Assembly (NCBI GenBank): GCA_016868585.1
Contig: VGGR01000003.1
Location: 62,001 to 126,000 of the forward strand
DNA length: 64,000 nucleotides
From: Bacteroidota bacterium
Lineage (GTDB): Bacteria; Bacteroidota; Bacteroidia; Chitinophagales; Chitinophagaceae
Reading direction: 5' to 3'
The notes below the pieces were generated by a model. That model was not told where the DNA came from. It searched no databases and saw nothing but the letters and a program-made list of their open reading frames with translations. Made by a program: the position numbers and the translations under genes. This document shows, one piece after another, positions 29,738 to 39,682 of the stretch. Every line of letters begins with the position of its first letter. Positions within the stretch are counted from its first letter, which is position 1.

Positions 29738-30431
29738 GTTGCGCCAATTTATCTTTAAAGGATTGATCGATGATTTCAGTTCCTAATGAAGCGGGTAGGG
29801 AAAACGAACAATAATAAATTCGATTACTTCCGGCAATATCCAGCGACTCGTAATGCGTTTTGATTGACAAGCTGGGTGATACAGTTACTTGCCCATACGC
29901 ATCTTCTGACTTGGCATGAATGATACATTGGTAGTGTGCCGCAACTAAGCAGGTAAAGGCATAAAGTGCCGGACTATCTGTTTTTAGATGAATTAGTCCT
30001 CCGGGGACAAGAATTTTTTGATAAAGACGAAGAAATCGTGGATGTGTCAGTCTCTTTTTTGCTTTTGAAAAACGGGGCTGTGGGTCAGGGAAAGTGATCC
30101 AAATTTCGTTTACCTCTTGAGGAGCAAAAAAGTCAGCAAGCTGTTCTATTTGTGCACGAAGAAATCGAACATTGAATAAGGATTGGTGCAAAGCTTTACG
30201 AGCCCCCACCCAAATTCTATCCCCTTTAATATCTACACCAATAAAATTCCTTTCGGGGAACAACCCACCTAAGCCTAAAGCATATTCCCCTTTACCACAG
30301 GCAAGCTCAAGCGTAATAGGGTTGTTGTTGCCAAAAACTGTTGACCAATTTCCTGAAGCGTCTTTAGGAAATTCCAGCACATGCTGAAATGATTTCAACT
30401 CCGCAAATCGAATCAGTTTTTTTTGACCCAT
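29718..30431 (-). CDS. trmB: tRNA (guanine-N7-)-methyltransferase
   Basis: LELACGKGEYALGL, NFIGVDIKGDRIWVGARKA, WITFPDPQPRFSKAKKRLTHPRFL. Confidence 0.94.
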   Translation of the reverse strand: MGQKKLIRFAELKSFQHVLEFPKDASGNWSTVFGNNNPITLELACGKGEYALGLGGLFPERNFIGVDIKGDRIWVGARKALHQSLFNVRFLRAQIEQLADFFAPQEVNEIWITFPDPQPRFSKAKKRLTHPRFLRLYQKILVPGGLIHLKTDSPALYAFTCLVAAHYQCIIHAKSEDAYGQVTVSPSLSIKTHYESLDIAGSNRIYYCSFSLPASLGTEIIDQSFKDKLAQHEGIKV

Positions 30432-30432
30432 T

Positions 30433-31374
30433 TTAAAATTTTACTTGCAATCCAAACCCAATAATTGATTTTGCCTGCAATCCCGGAGAAGTTTTTTTAG
30501 GTCCAAACAACCGTACATCGTCGTCATAAATTAAATCAACGTTCCAACTGAGTGCCAAATTTTTTCCAATCTTGGTGGTCAATACGTTGGTTACGAATAG
30601 ATCTATATTTTGTGGCTTACGCTGGTAATTTGAGAATAAGTCAATCCTGGCTTTGTATAATACCTTTTTATTAAAATTTTTTTCAACTGTGAGGGTCCCA
30701 AAAGTACCAAATTGTCCAATACTTTTAGACAATGGCTTGACACCATACTCCCCACGATTTGATAAGGTTTCATTCGTTACAATAACCCAACGAGCCGTAA
30801 TTGGCGAAAAGAAAATTGAAAATTGTTTGTGAGGTCTAAAATCCAGGCCTTGACTGAAAATAACATAACCCGGAGACAGAAAGGTAGATGCAAATGTTTT
30901 TACATTATTAGGATACGTATAGCCTGGAATAAATTGTGATCGCACATTAAAAAGCGTAGCCAGATTTATTTTGTTGTTCAACGAATAACCATATTTGGAA
31001 ATCAAATCAAAACGATCATCGTTTTTGCGGCTGCCCAATGAGGTAGTATTGATATAACCAAAGAAAATATCCAAGGAGTTATCCCAGCTATTACGTCCTT
31101 TACGGTAGTAAGAATAAAGCTGAAGAATAGTATTTAGTGTAAAGGAGAACTGATCTCCACCGGCTGCCCAATTACTTAAACTGCCCTGTCCAACTGTCAG
31201 GGTATAGTTTCCTCCTGACTTCCATTTTTTTATTAATGAATCCGGCACATATTTTTTTACCGGACGTAATGATTCCACTTGTAATTTTCGAATAGTAGCA
31301 TCCTGTGCATTAGTAATTGATCCTACCAAGTGCAAATTCAATATAACAAAAACGGACAAACGTAATTTGGGCAT
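30433..31374 (-). CDS. DUF3078 family outer-membrane-type protein
   Basis: WKSGGNYTLTVGQGSLSNWAAGGDQFSFTLNTILQLYSYYRKGRNSWDNSLDIFFGY. Confidence 0.8.
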   Translation of the reverse strand: MPKLRLSVFVILNLHLVGSITNAQDATIRKLQVESLRPVKKYVPDSLIKKWKSGGNYTLTVGQGSLSNWAAGGDQFSFTLNTILQLYSYYRKGRNSWDNSLDIFFGYINTTSLGSRKNDDRFDLISKYGYSLNNKINLATLFNVRSQFIPGYTYPNNVKTFASTFLSPGYVIFSQGLDFRPHKQFSIFFSPITARWVIVTNETLSNRGEYGVKPLSKSIGQFGTFGTLTVEKNFNKKVLYKARIDLFSNYQRKPQNIDLFVTNVLTTKIGKNLALSWNVDLIYDDDVRLFGPKKTSPGLQAKSIIGFGLQVKF

Positions 31375-31433
31375 GTTTGTGGGTTAGTGCGTCAAAACTA
31401 TAGTATTTGATTTATTTTTTAGCAGGCGATTGA

Positions 31434-32555
31434 TCAGCGGATCCGTCGGCCTTTCCATTCGTAGGAACCTTTCAGCCCCAATAGTCCGGTTCCGGCAATA
31501 TATAGCACGTGCAAGGGCTGAAACAGAAAAAATTCGAACCATTCTATGCGGTGATTAAAAAATCTTGCTACACTTCTAACAAAAGGCCACTCTACAATGG
31601 TTTTACAAAGCCAAACTACAAGGAGTAGAATTCCAGTAGTGGGATTTAGTACGGTAAGCAACGCACCAACAATTAATAGCGCATTATAAATCCACACACT
31701 GGCCAACACTACTTTTAAAGCCAAATCTGAGTAATAGGGTGACTTGCTGGCCCAGCGAATTTGTTGTTGTATAAAAGAAGTCCAATCAGGCATAGCTGCT
31801 GTTTGCATAATGGCCTGCTGATTTTTTAGGAAATAAATTTGAGAAGTGTACTGCTCTTTTATTTTATGTAAGAGAAAAAAATCGTCGCCAGAAGCTAGTT
31901 TTTCATTACCGTCGTATCCTTTAACTGATTCAAACACATATCGGGGATATCCCATATTGGCCCCATTGGCCATATAAAGCATACGCAGTTGAAGTCCGGC
32001 TCCGGTAATTCCTTGCAACACTAAAAAGTCAAGCGTTTGGAATCGACCCAATAAACTGCCATTGTTTTTCAGGTAAACCGGAGCAGCTAAAAAACTAGCC
32101 TGTTTAGTGAGTAGGGTGTTCATCATAGTCAAAACCCAGTCCTTGGTGGGGACACAGTCTGCATCTGTACATAAAATCCATGCTGCGTTGGTCTTAGCAA
32201 TACCTTTTTCCAGCGCCTTCTTTTTGTAGGCTATAATTCCCTCTTCTTCCAACAAAATACTTTTTGCAAAAGGGAATTGACTCACAATGGCTGCAGTCCT
32301 ATCTGTGGAATGATCATTAACAACCAACACCTCCACTTTGTTGAGTGGATACGATTGTGCTGCCAGAGCTTGCAATAGATTTCCAATATTTTGCTCTTCA
32401 TTACGGGCAGGGATTATAACGGCAACAGTAGGCCAATCTGTTTGTTGAATTGGCGGATTAGGATCTTGCGGTATGGCCTCCCAACCCCACCTAAAATAAT
32501 AGATTAACCCTCCATAAAGTAATGTAGCTAAAATCAAAAGTCCGGGGAGTAGCAT
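31434..32555 (-). CDS. Glycosyltransferase family 2, membrane-associated
   Basis: VIIPARNEEQNIGNLLQALAAQSYP, VVNDHSTDRT, CTDADCVP, QQIRWASKS; C-terminal TMs. Confidence 0.9.
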   Translation of the reverse strand: MLLPGLLILATLLYGGLIYYFRWGWEAIPQDPNPPIQQTDWPTVAVIIPARNEEQNIGNLLQALAAQSYPLNKVEVLVVNDHSTDRTAAIVSQFPFAKSILLEEEGIIAYKKKALEKGIAKTNAAWILCTDADCVPTKDWVLTMMNTLLTKQASFLAAPVYLKNNGSLLGRFQTLDFLVLQGITGAGLQLRMLYMANGANMGYPRYVFESVKGYDGNEKLASGDDFFLLHKIKEQYTSQIYFLKNQQAIMQTAAMPDWTSFIQQQIRWASKSPYYSDLALKVVLASVWIYNALLIVGALLTVLNPTTGILLLVVWLCKTIVEWPFVRSVARFFNHRIEWFEFFLFQPLHVLYIAGTGLLGLKGSYEWKGRRIR

Positions 32556-32611
32556 GGTACAAATCTACCAAGGCCCGTGCATGCTCTCTTTTGTTAATTT
32601 TTTGTGGCTTA

Positions 32612-32642
32612 TTGGCAAATAAAGGGGGATAACGTAAATTTG
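32612..32642 (+). promoter_or_regulatory. marR promoter: TTG(32612-32614)-N20-TAAATTTG(32635-32642)
   Basis: Matches the Bacteroidota promoter pattern 20 nt upstream of the ATG. Confidence 0.5.
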
Positions 32643-32644
32643 AC

Positions 32645-32660
32645 AGTTGCTTAAACAACT
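32645..32660. promoter_or_regulatory. MarR-operator-like imperfect palindrome AGTTGCTTAAACAACT
   Basis: AGTTG (32645-32649)/CAACT (32656-32660) with TTAA centre, between the -7 box and the marR ATG at 32663. Confidence 0.55.
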
Positions 32661-32662
32661 AT

Positions 32663-33112
32663 ATGCCAAACAACCAATTCAAGCGCGGAGAACTGTACAG
32701 CTTCATCACAGGAGTTGCCTCTACAGCCATTGCCCGTCGCATGCAAAAAAAATTCAATGAGGCAGGACTGAATCTGAGCATAGAGCAATGGAGTGTACTC
32801 TATCATCTTTGGAAAAAAGATGGAATTAGCCAACAAGAGCTTTGTAAAGCTAGCTTCAGAGATAAGCCCAGTATTACACGATTGGTTGACAATATGGAAA
32901 AAACAGGATTAGTAAAAAGGGTTGCTGCTGCCAATGACAGACGAGTTAACCTGATCTATCTGACCAAAGACGGGCAGCAATTACAGGAACAGACCCTTAA
33001 ATTGGCGGATCAAACGTTGATGGAAGCATTACGCGGCGTGCCTGTAGATAAAGTGGACGTATGTAAACAAACACTCCAAGTTGTATATGATAATCTGGCT
33101 AAACTCACTTAA
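32663..33112 (+). CDS. MarR family transcriptional regulator
   Basis: LSIEQWSVLYHLWKKDGISQQELCKASFRDKPSITRLVDNMEKTGLVKRVAAANDRRVNLIYLTKDG winged helix. Confidence 0.93.
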   Translation: MPNNQFKRGELYSFITGVASTAIARRMQKKFNEAGLNLSIEQWSVLYHLWKKDGISQQELCKASFRDKPSITRLVDNMEKTGLVKRVAAANDRRVNLIYLTKDGQQLQEQTLKLADQTLMEALRGVPVDKVDVCKQTLQVVYDNLAKLT

Positions 33113-33122
33113 ATAAATACTT

Positions 33123-34916
33123 ATGTTAATAGCAGCAATTAACAAACAAAGTTTAAAAGGGGGTGAATGGTTGATCCGCGAATCTCTTCCTGCTGAAACT
33201 TTTATTCCGGAGGAATTTACAGAAGAGCAGCAGATGATACGATCAATGTGCACTCAATTTTTGGAAACAGAAGTGTTTCCTATCGTTGAACGCATTGATT
33301 CGTTAGAACAAGGGCTGATGCCCTCCCTGATACAAAAAACAGGAGAATTAGGATTGCTTTCAACCTCTATACCTGAAGAATATGGTGGATCAGGTAAAGA
33401 TTTTGTAACCTCCACCATTGTCAATGAATACCTGGGTCCGGGAAATTCTTATTCAGTAGCCATAGGAGCCCACACCGGGATCGGGATGTTGCCAATACTT
33501 TATTTTGGTACGGTACAACAAAAAACGACCTATTTACCAAAACTGGTAAGCGGAGAATGGGCAGGTGCTTATGGACTGACCGAACCCAATAGTGGTAGCG
33601 ATGCATTGGGTGCAAAAACTACTGCCACTTTAAGTGCTGATGGCAGGCAGTATATTTTGAACGGGCAAAAATGCTGGATTACAAACGGCGGCTTTGCGCA
33701 TGTCTATATCATTTTTGCAAAAGTGGACGGAGATAAGTTTACTGCTTTTATCGTAGAGAGAGGAACGCCTGGATTTACTCAGGGAGTGGAGGAGCAAAAA
33801 ATGGGGATCAAAGGTTCGTCCACCGTTCAATTATATTTCCAAGATTGTAAAATTCCCGTGGAAAATATGTTGGGCGAACTAGGGAAAGGACACAAAATTG
33901 CATTCAATATCCTCAATATTGGTCGATTAAAACTTTGCGCAGCTACGCTGGGTGGCGCAAGAATGGTTTTGAATCACTCTATTCAATATGCAAAAACAAG
34001 AGAACAATTCAAACAACCCATTGCCAATTTTGGCGCCATTAAACATAAGCTTGCTGAAATGGCCATTCGTACCTATGCAGCCGAATCAGCATTATATCGT
34101 ACGGCTAAATGGATTGATGAAAAAGAACAGGAATTACTGGACAAAGGCAAACCATTTGCTGAAGCCCTGTTGGCGGGGGCTGAAGAGTATGCTATAGAAT
34201 GTGCAGCATTGAAAGTTTATGGAAGTGAGTTGTTGGATTTTGCTGTTGACGAAGGGGTGCAGATCCATGGCGCAAACGGGTATAGTGCAGAGTATACTAT
34301 TTCAAGAGCTTATCGGGATAGTCGGATCAATCGAATTTTTGAAGGTACCAATGAGATCAATCGCTTGTTAGCATTGGACATGATACTTAAACGGACCATG
34401 GCCGGACGTCTGGATCTGATGGGACCAGCGATGGCTGTTCAGAAAGAGTTAATGAGTATCCCTGATTTTGGTGCTGCCGAAGAATTACCTTTTAGTGCTG
34501 AACAAAAATTAATAGCCAATCTCAAGAAGGCAATCCTGATGACTGCAGGCGCGGCAGTACAGAAATTAATGATGAAAATTGAAAAAGAACAAGAGATCCT
34601 GATGAACTTGGCGGATATGGCTATTGAAGTTTTTCACGCGGAAAGCACGTTGTTACGCGTGATGAAGTTGGTTGAATTGAAAGGCGAGGCAGCCCTATCA
34701 GGCCAAATGAATATCCTTCGTACTTATTTATACGATGTGGCAGATCGAGTCAATAAATGTGGTAAGGATGCCATCAATGGATTTGCGGAAGGGGAGGAGG
34801 GGCGTATGATTTTGCTTGGCTTGAAGCGATTTACTAAGGCGGAACCCTTCAATGCCAAGTCAGCGCGCAGACAAATTGCGGACCAGATGCTGGAGCAGGG
34901 GCACTACTGTTTCTAA
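33123..34916 (+). CDS. Acyl-CoA dehydrogenase family protein
   Basis: AYGLTEPNSGSDA, CWITNGGFAHVYIIFAKV, TREQFKQPIANFGAIKHKLAEMA, YRDSRINRIFEGTNEINR. Confidence 0.94.
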   Translation: MLIAAINKQSLKGGEWLIRESLPAETFIPEEFTEEQQMIRSMCTQFLETEVFPIVERIDSLEQGLMPSLIQKTGELGLLSTSIPEEYGGSGKDFVTSTIVNEYLGPGNSYSVAIGAHTGIGMLPILYFGTVQQKTTYLPKLVSGEWAGAYGLTEPNSGSDALGAKTTATLSADGRQYILNGQKCWITNGGFAHVYIIFAKVDGDKFTAFIVERGTPGFTQGVEEQKMGIKGSSTVQLYFQDCKIPVENMLGELGKGHKIAFNILNIGRLKLCAATLGGARMVLNHSIQYAKTREQFKQPIANFGAIKHKLAEMAIRTYAAESALYRTAKWIDEKEQELLDKGKPFAEALLAGAEEYAIECAALKVYGSELLDFAVDEGVQIHGANGYSAEYTISRAYRDSRINRIFEGTNEINRLLALDMILKRTMAGRLDLMGPAMAVQKELMSIPDFGAAEELPFSAEQKLIANLKKAILMTAGAAVQKLMMKIEKEQEILMNLADMAIEVFHAESTLLRVMKLVELKGEAALSGQMNILRTYLYDVADRVNKCGKDAINGFAEGEEGRMILLGLKRFTKAEPFNAKSARRQIADQMLEQGHYCF

Positions 34917-34947
34917 GTTTCACTAATTTTGCAGTTAATACATCAGT

Positions 34948-35976
34948 ATGAGCCAGGAAACAACCTCCGCCTCTTTAACGTCTAAGGATTTTACTTCTGA
35001 TCAAGAAGTCCGTTGGTGTCCGGGTTGTGGAGACTATTCCATTCTTGCACAGGTTCAGAAAGTGATGCCCACATTAGGTATTCCCCGGGAGAATATTGTA
35101 TTCATATCTGGTATTGGCTGCAGTAGTCGTTTTCCGTATTACATGAATACGTTTGGAATGCATTCTATTCATGGTCGTGCAACAGCAATAGCCAGTGGAC
35201 TAAAGGCCAGCCGACCTGAATTAAGCGTTTGGGTTATTACCGGCGATGGCGATAGCTTGAGTATCGGGGGCAACCATACCATTCATTTGCTTCGTCGAAA
35301 TTTTGATGTGAACATTCTGCTCTTCAATAATCAGATCTATGGATTAACCAAGGGGCAGTACTCTCCTACTTCAGAGGAGAAAAAAATCACTAAGAGTACT
35401 CCAATGGGGAGTATTGATCATCCCTTTAATCCGGCCGCTTTAGCGTTGGGGGCTGATGCCACATTCGTAGCTCGTACCATGGATCGAGATCCTAAGCACT
35501 TGCAAGCTATGTTGCTTTCTGCTAATGCGCACAAGGGGGCTTCTTTCTTAGAGATCTATCAGAATTGCAATATTTTCAACGATGGTGCCTTTGAAATTTT
35601 TACAGAGAAAGGAAGTAAAGCCACGGAAACCTTATTCCTGGAGCAGGGCAAACCGTTGGTGTTTGGCGCCACTAGTGATAAAGGAATCAAGCTGGATGGA
35701 TTTAAACCCGTTGTTATAGATTTTGCGCAAGGCTATAGTGCAGCTGATTGTTGGGTGCATGACCAAACAGATATCTACAAAGCGCAAATATTGACCAGAA
35801 TATTTGATGATCCGCAATCAGCCGATCATTTCCCAAGACCCTTTGGTGTATTTTATCAAACAGACCGTCCTTGTTATGAGGATGTGATGGCTGCACAATT
35901 GGAAGAAGCAGCCTCTCGTAAACCAGCCGATTTAGATAAATTGCTAAAAGGAAACGAGGTCTGGACTATCCGCTAG
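34948..35976 (+). CDS. korB: 2-oxoacid:ferredoxin oxidoreductase subunit beta
   Basis: VRWCPGCGDYSILAQVQKV, ISGIGCSSRFPYYM, WVITGDGDSLSIGGNHTIHLLRRN, IYGLTKGQYSPTS. Confidence 0.93.
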   Translation: MSQETTSASLTSKDFTSDQEVRWCPGCGDYSILAQVQKVMPTLGIPRENIVFISGIGCSSRFPYYMNTFGMHSIHGRATAIASGLKASRPELSVWVITGDGDSLSIGGNHTIHLLRRNFDVNILLFNNQIYGLTKGQYSPTSEEKKITKSTPMGSIDHPFNPAALALGADATFVARTMDRDPKHLQAMLLSANAHKGASFLEIYQNCNIFNDGAFEIFTEKGSKATETLFLEQGKPLVFGATSDKGIKLDGFKPVVIDFAQGYSAADCWVHDQTDIYKAQILTRIFDDPQSADHFPRPFGVFYQTDRPCYEDVMAAQLEEAASRKPADLDKLLKGNEVWTIR

Positions 35977-35978
35977 TA

Positions 35979-36572
35979 TTATTTCTGTTGGTCAGGAAGT
36001 AAGCGAAAACTTTTTCGGTGATAGGGGCATAACCCCCATTTTTCAATGGCTTTTCTGTGTTGTAAGGTGCCGTACCCTTTATTACGATCCCAGCCATAGT
36101 GGGGGAACTCCTGATGTAGTTTTTCCATCCATTCATCGCGGTATGTTTTAGCCAATATGCTGGCTGCGGCAATCGAGGCAAAACAACCATCTCCTTTTAC
36201 AAAACATTGATGCGGTATTTTTTTATAGGCGATAAACCGGTTGCCATCTACTAATAAAAGACCTGGTTTTTTCTTTAACATAGCAACAGCCTGATGCATG
36301 GCTTTGATACTGGCTTTCAGAATATTGATTCGATCAATTTCCTCGTGACTGATTTGACTTACTGCAAAATCGATAGCTTCTTTTTCAATCCATGGACGCA
36401 AAAGATCTCTTTCTTTTTTCTTTAGCTGTTTGGAGTCATTGAGAAGAGGATGATAAAAATCTTTTGGCAGTATCACGGCTGCTGCAAACACGGAGCCTGC
36501 ATAACAGCCTCGACCCGCTTCATCAAGACCTGCTTCTAAATGGATATCCTGGAAAAAGGGCGCCAACATGCC
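35979..36572 (-). CDS. rnhB: Ribonuclease HII
   Basis: GLDEAGRGCYAGSVFAAAVILP; VDGNRF; AAASILAKTYRDEWM; HYGWDRNKGYGT. ORF-track start 36686 likely too long; ATG 36572 or 36641 better. Confidence 0.92.
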   Translation of the reverse strand, partial: GMLAPFFQDIHLEAGLDEAGRGCYAGSVFAAAVILPKDFYHPLLNDSKQLKKKERDLLRPWIEKEAIDFAVSQISHEEIDRINILKASIKAMHQAVAMLKKKPGLLLVDGNRFIAYKKIPHQCFVKGDGCFASIAAASILAKTYRDEWMEKLHQEFPHYGWDRNKGYGTLQHRKAIEKWGLCPYHRKSFRLLPDQQK

Positions 36573-36639
36573 TGCAAATTCCGAAATATTGCTCAACAAA
36601 AAATTACAGTCAAAAATGTCGGCGTTACCTTTGTAAGCC

Positions 36640-37707
36640 ATGAAAAACTCCTCTTCTTCCTGCGCTGTCGTGTATTGGCTATACACGGGTATGGTTATGA
36701 TAGCTGTTCAAATTTTATTAGGGGGCATTACCCGATTAACGGGGTCTGGCTTATCAATAACAGAATGGAATGTAGTAACAGGGGCACTTCCACCGCTTTC
36801 GGATACACAGTGGTTAATAGAATTTGAAAAGTATAAAACAACACCGCAGTTCCGCTATTTAAATTTTGATTTTTCGATCGTTGATTTTAAGATCATTTAT
36901 TTCTGGGAATGGTTTCATCGTAACTGGGCTCGATTGATTGGAATTGTTTTTGCTATTCCTTTTTTATTTTTTTGGTGGCGTGGTTATTTCAAGCCACCTA
37001 TGGTAAAACCGTTGGTTATTTTATTTCTTTTAGGAGCCTTACAAGGTGCCATAGGCTGGATAATGGTAGTTAGCGGACTTACTGGTGATGCCATTTATGT
37101 AAAGCCTACTCGCCTTGCGCTTCATTTTATTTTTGCTTTAGGATTGCTTTGTTATACGTTTTGGTTTGCCTTGCAGTTGACGGTTCCTGCTGCGGATAAA
37201 GTATATAATCAGTCATTACAAAAGCCCCTTCGTTGGATTATGATCCTTTTGCTATTGCAATTACTATATGGTGCATTTATGGCAGGACATAAAGCAGCTA
37301 CCGCAGCACCTACCTGGCCTACCATCAATCAAGAATGGATACCCGGGGGATTATACAGGAATAGTGATGGATCACTTAACTGGGTGGATAATTTAATTTT
37401 TATTCACTTTGTTCATAGAGGATTAGCTTATGTATTGCTCCTAACAATTCTATATTACACCGTACAATTATACAAACAACAGGGTTCTCCACGGTTTTAT
37501 CAAGCACGCAAGTGGCCGGCTATTTTGGTATTGCTGCAAGTAGTGTTAGGAATTTTATCGGTTTTAACCAGCACAAAAATTATTCCAGGCCAGTGGGGCG
37601 TTTTTGAATGGATGGCACAGCTTCACCAATTGGTGGCTATGCTCTTACTATTATCCCTAATTCAATTATTATTTCTGATCAGTCGAAAAGCGTTGGGTAC
37701 TACCTGA
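36640..37707 (+). CDS. ctaA: Heme A synthase (COX15/CtaA family)
   Basis: LLGGITRLTGSGLSITEWNVVTGALPPLS, FEWMAQLHQLVAML, WEWFHRNWARLIG; polytopic. Confidence 0.94.
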   Translation: MKNSSSSCAVVYWLYTGMVMIAVQILLGGITRLTGSGLSITEWNVVTGALPPLSDTQWLIEFEKYKTTPQFRYLNFDFSIVDFKIIYFWEWFHRNWARLIGIVFAIPFLFFWWRGYFKPPMVKPLVILFLLGALQGAIGWIMVVSGLTGDAIYVKPTRLALHFIFALGLLCYTFWFALQLTVPAADKVYNQSLQKPLRWIMILLLLQLLYGAFMAGHKAATAAPTWPTINQEWIPGGLYRNSDGSLNWVDNLIFIHFVHRGLAYVLLLTILYYTVQLYKQQGSPRFYQARKWPAILVLLQVVLGILSVLTSTKIIPGQWGVFEWMAQLHQLVAMLLLLSLIQLLFLISRKALGTT

Positions 37708-38570
37708 ATTTGTAAGGTGTTAGTGGAAGCGATGGGATCTCCATCGATATGGGTTGCTGCAGATTGATGATTCAGAATAGTAATTGATGGCGTTTGAAAG
37801 TAAAGTATTGAGTCGGATGCAGACAGGGAATCTACAGATCGAACTTTGTTAACCCCCACCAACTGCAAAATTGTTTTTACTAATAACTGCAATTTCGATT
37901 GCTTCCCTACAACTACTACATCCAGGAGCCCATCGTTGAGTTTGGCTGCTGGCGCGATGGTAAAATTGTTCCCGTATTGATTGGCATTGGCAACGCTGAT
38001 CAGGTAGGCCTCCATTTCAATTACAGTTTTTTCAACCTGGATCGTAAAAGGGTACGTTTTTGCATTGCTATAATGGCCAATTACCTCCTTGCAATAAGTG
38101 AGCAATCCGCGAGTGGATTGCTTGGCGAAAGAATGAGCAACAGTTCCATCAAAACCCACTCCGCTTAACATGCAGGAAAAATAGTCATTGACCAAAAATC
38201 CATCTGTTGGGAAAGCGGATTTTTCAAATAAAAATCGAATTGCTTTTAATGGATTTGTTGGGATCTTGGATGCACGGGCTAGCCCGTTCCCCGAACCCAC
38301 GGGGATGATACCAAACTGAACAGGTAAGTCCCGAAAGGCACTAATTACTTGATTGACCGTTCCGTCACCCCCTGCAATTATTATATCTGTAAATAGTTGA
38401 TCCTTTACTTTCTCAAAAAGTGTTTGATAATTGCCCTCCGGATTAGCGTATTCGATGGCAAATGGAAAGTCAACCTTGGCTTGCTCTGCAAGAATGCAAT
38501 GCTCAAGGTTAACAGCATTGCCTGTTCCTGCACTTGGATTAATAATATAAAGGAATTTTCTGTTTACCAT
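37662..38570 (-). CDS. Diacylglycerol kinase / YegS-family lipid kinase
   Basis: FLYIINPSAGTGNAV, IIAGGDGTVNQVISA, IPVGSGNGLARA. ATG at 38570 (MVNRKFLY) preferred. Confidence 0.9.
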   Translation of the reverse strand: MVNRKFLYIINPSAGTGNAVNLEHCILAEQAKVDFPFAIEYANPEGNYQTLFEKVKDQLFTDIIIAGGDGTVNQVISAFRDLPVQFGIIPVGSGNGLARASKIPTNPLKAIRFLFEKSAFPTDGFLVNDYFSCMLSGVGFDGTVAHSFAKQSTRGLLTYCKEVIGHYSNAKTYPFTIQVEKTVIEMEAYLISVANANQYGNNFTIAPAAKLNDGLLDVVVVGKQSKLQLLVKTILQLVGVNKVRSVDSLSASDSILYFQTPSITILNHQSAATHIDGDPIASTNTLQIQVVPNAFRLIRNNN

Positions 38571-39613
38571 TTTAATAATACACTTCCCCAGGTAAATCCG
38601 CTTCCAAATGCAGCCAGACAAATCAAATCCCCTTTTTTTACTTTTCCTTTTTCCCAGGCTTCACATAAAGCTATTGGCACGGAAGCGGCGGTGGTATTTC
38701 CGTAATATTGAATATTATTATACACTTGACTATCGTGTAAACCAAGTTTTTGTTGTACAAACTGTGCAATTCGTAGATTGGCTTGATGAGGGATCAATAA
38801 ATTAAGATCAGCAGGGGTAAGTCCATTTTTCCCCAGTGCTTCCAGGATTACCTCCGGGAATTTCACGATTGCTTTTTTAAACACAGCGGGCCCATCCATA
38901 TAAGGATAAATCTGTCCCTTATCGATCATAGTATGACTGAAAAATAATTGTCCAATTGCTGCATCATCAAAAGAAGCATATTCCTCTTCCTTCCAATGAT
39001 TGGCATGGGTGCCTGGATTAAACATGGCTAAGAGCTCTGCACTTTCACCATCGCTGTGTAGATGAGTTGAAAGAATGCCCTCCTGATCGTTGCGGGCAGG
39101 CTGAACCACTACCGCACCGGCCCCATCTCCAAAAATTACGGAAACATTTCGACCACGAGTGCTAAAGTCCAAACCGAATGAATGCTTTTCAGCACCTACT
39201 GCCAAAATGTTTTTATAAGTGCCGGTTCGGATATACTGATCGGCTATGCTAAGCGCATATACAAATCCACTACATTGATTTCGTACATCCAGTGCACCAA
39301 TTTCTTTCATTTTCATGGCACGTTGTAACAAAACTCCACAACCCGGAAAGTAGTAGTCAGGAGATAAGGTGGCAAAAACGATAAAATCAATCTCTGCTGC
39401 GGTTACCCCTGCGCGATCCATGGCAATTTGGGCCGCAGCAACTCCCATGGTAGTGGTTGTTTCAGCTGTTCTGTGAGCGTATCGTCTTTCTTGTATACCG
39501 GTTCTTTCTTGGATCCACTCATCACTGGTATCCATATAGCGCAGAAGATCTTGATTACGTACTATTTGTTCGGGCAGGTATTTTCCAATTCCTGCAATAC
39601 GGGAGCGTATCAT
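38564..39613 (-). CDS. fabH: 3-oxoacyl-ACP synthase III family (KAS III)
   Basis: MDTSDEWIQERTGIQERR, DVRNQCSGFVYALSIADQYI (active Cys), LIPHQANLRI, YGNTTAASVPIAL. Confidence 0.93.
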   Translation of the reverse strand: MIRSRIAGIGKYLPEQIVRNQDLLRYMDTSDEWIQERTGIQERRYAHRTAETTTTMGVAAAQIAMDRAGVTAAEIDFIVFATLSPDYYFPGCGVLLQRAMKMKEIGALDVRNQCSGFVYALSIADQYIRTGTYKNILAVGAEKHSFGLDFSTRGRNVSVIFGDGAGAVVVQPARNDQEGILSTHLHSDGESAELLAMFNPGTHANHWKEEEYASFDDAAIGQLFFSHTMIDKGQIYPYMDGPAVFKKAIVKFPEVILEALGKNGLTPADLNLLIPHQANLRIAQFVQQKLGLHDSQVYNNIQYYGNTTAASVPIALCEAWEKGKVKKGDLICLAAFGSGFTWGSVLLKW

Positions 39614-39682
39614 AGCATGCGATTGAAACGGAAAGGTACAACATCAATAGTGCAGCCAATATCTTAGTCTGCCAGAAAATAT

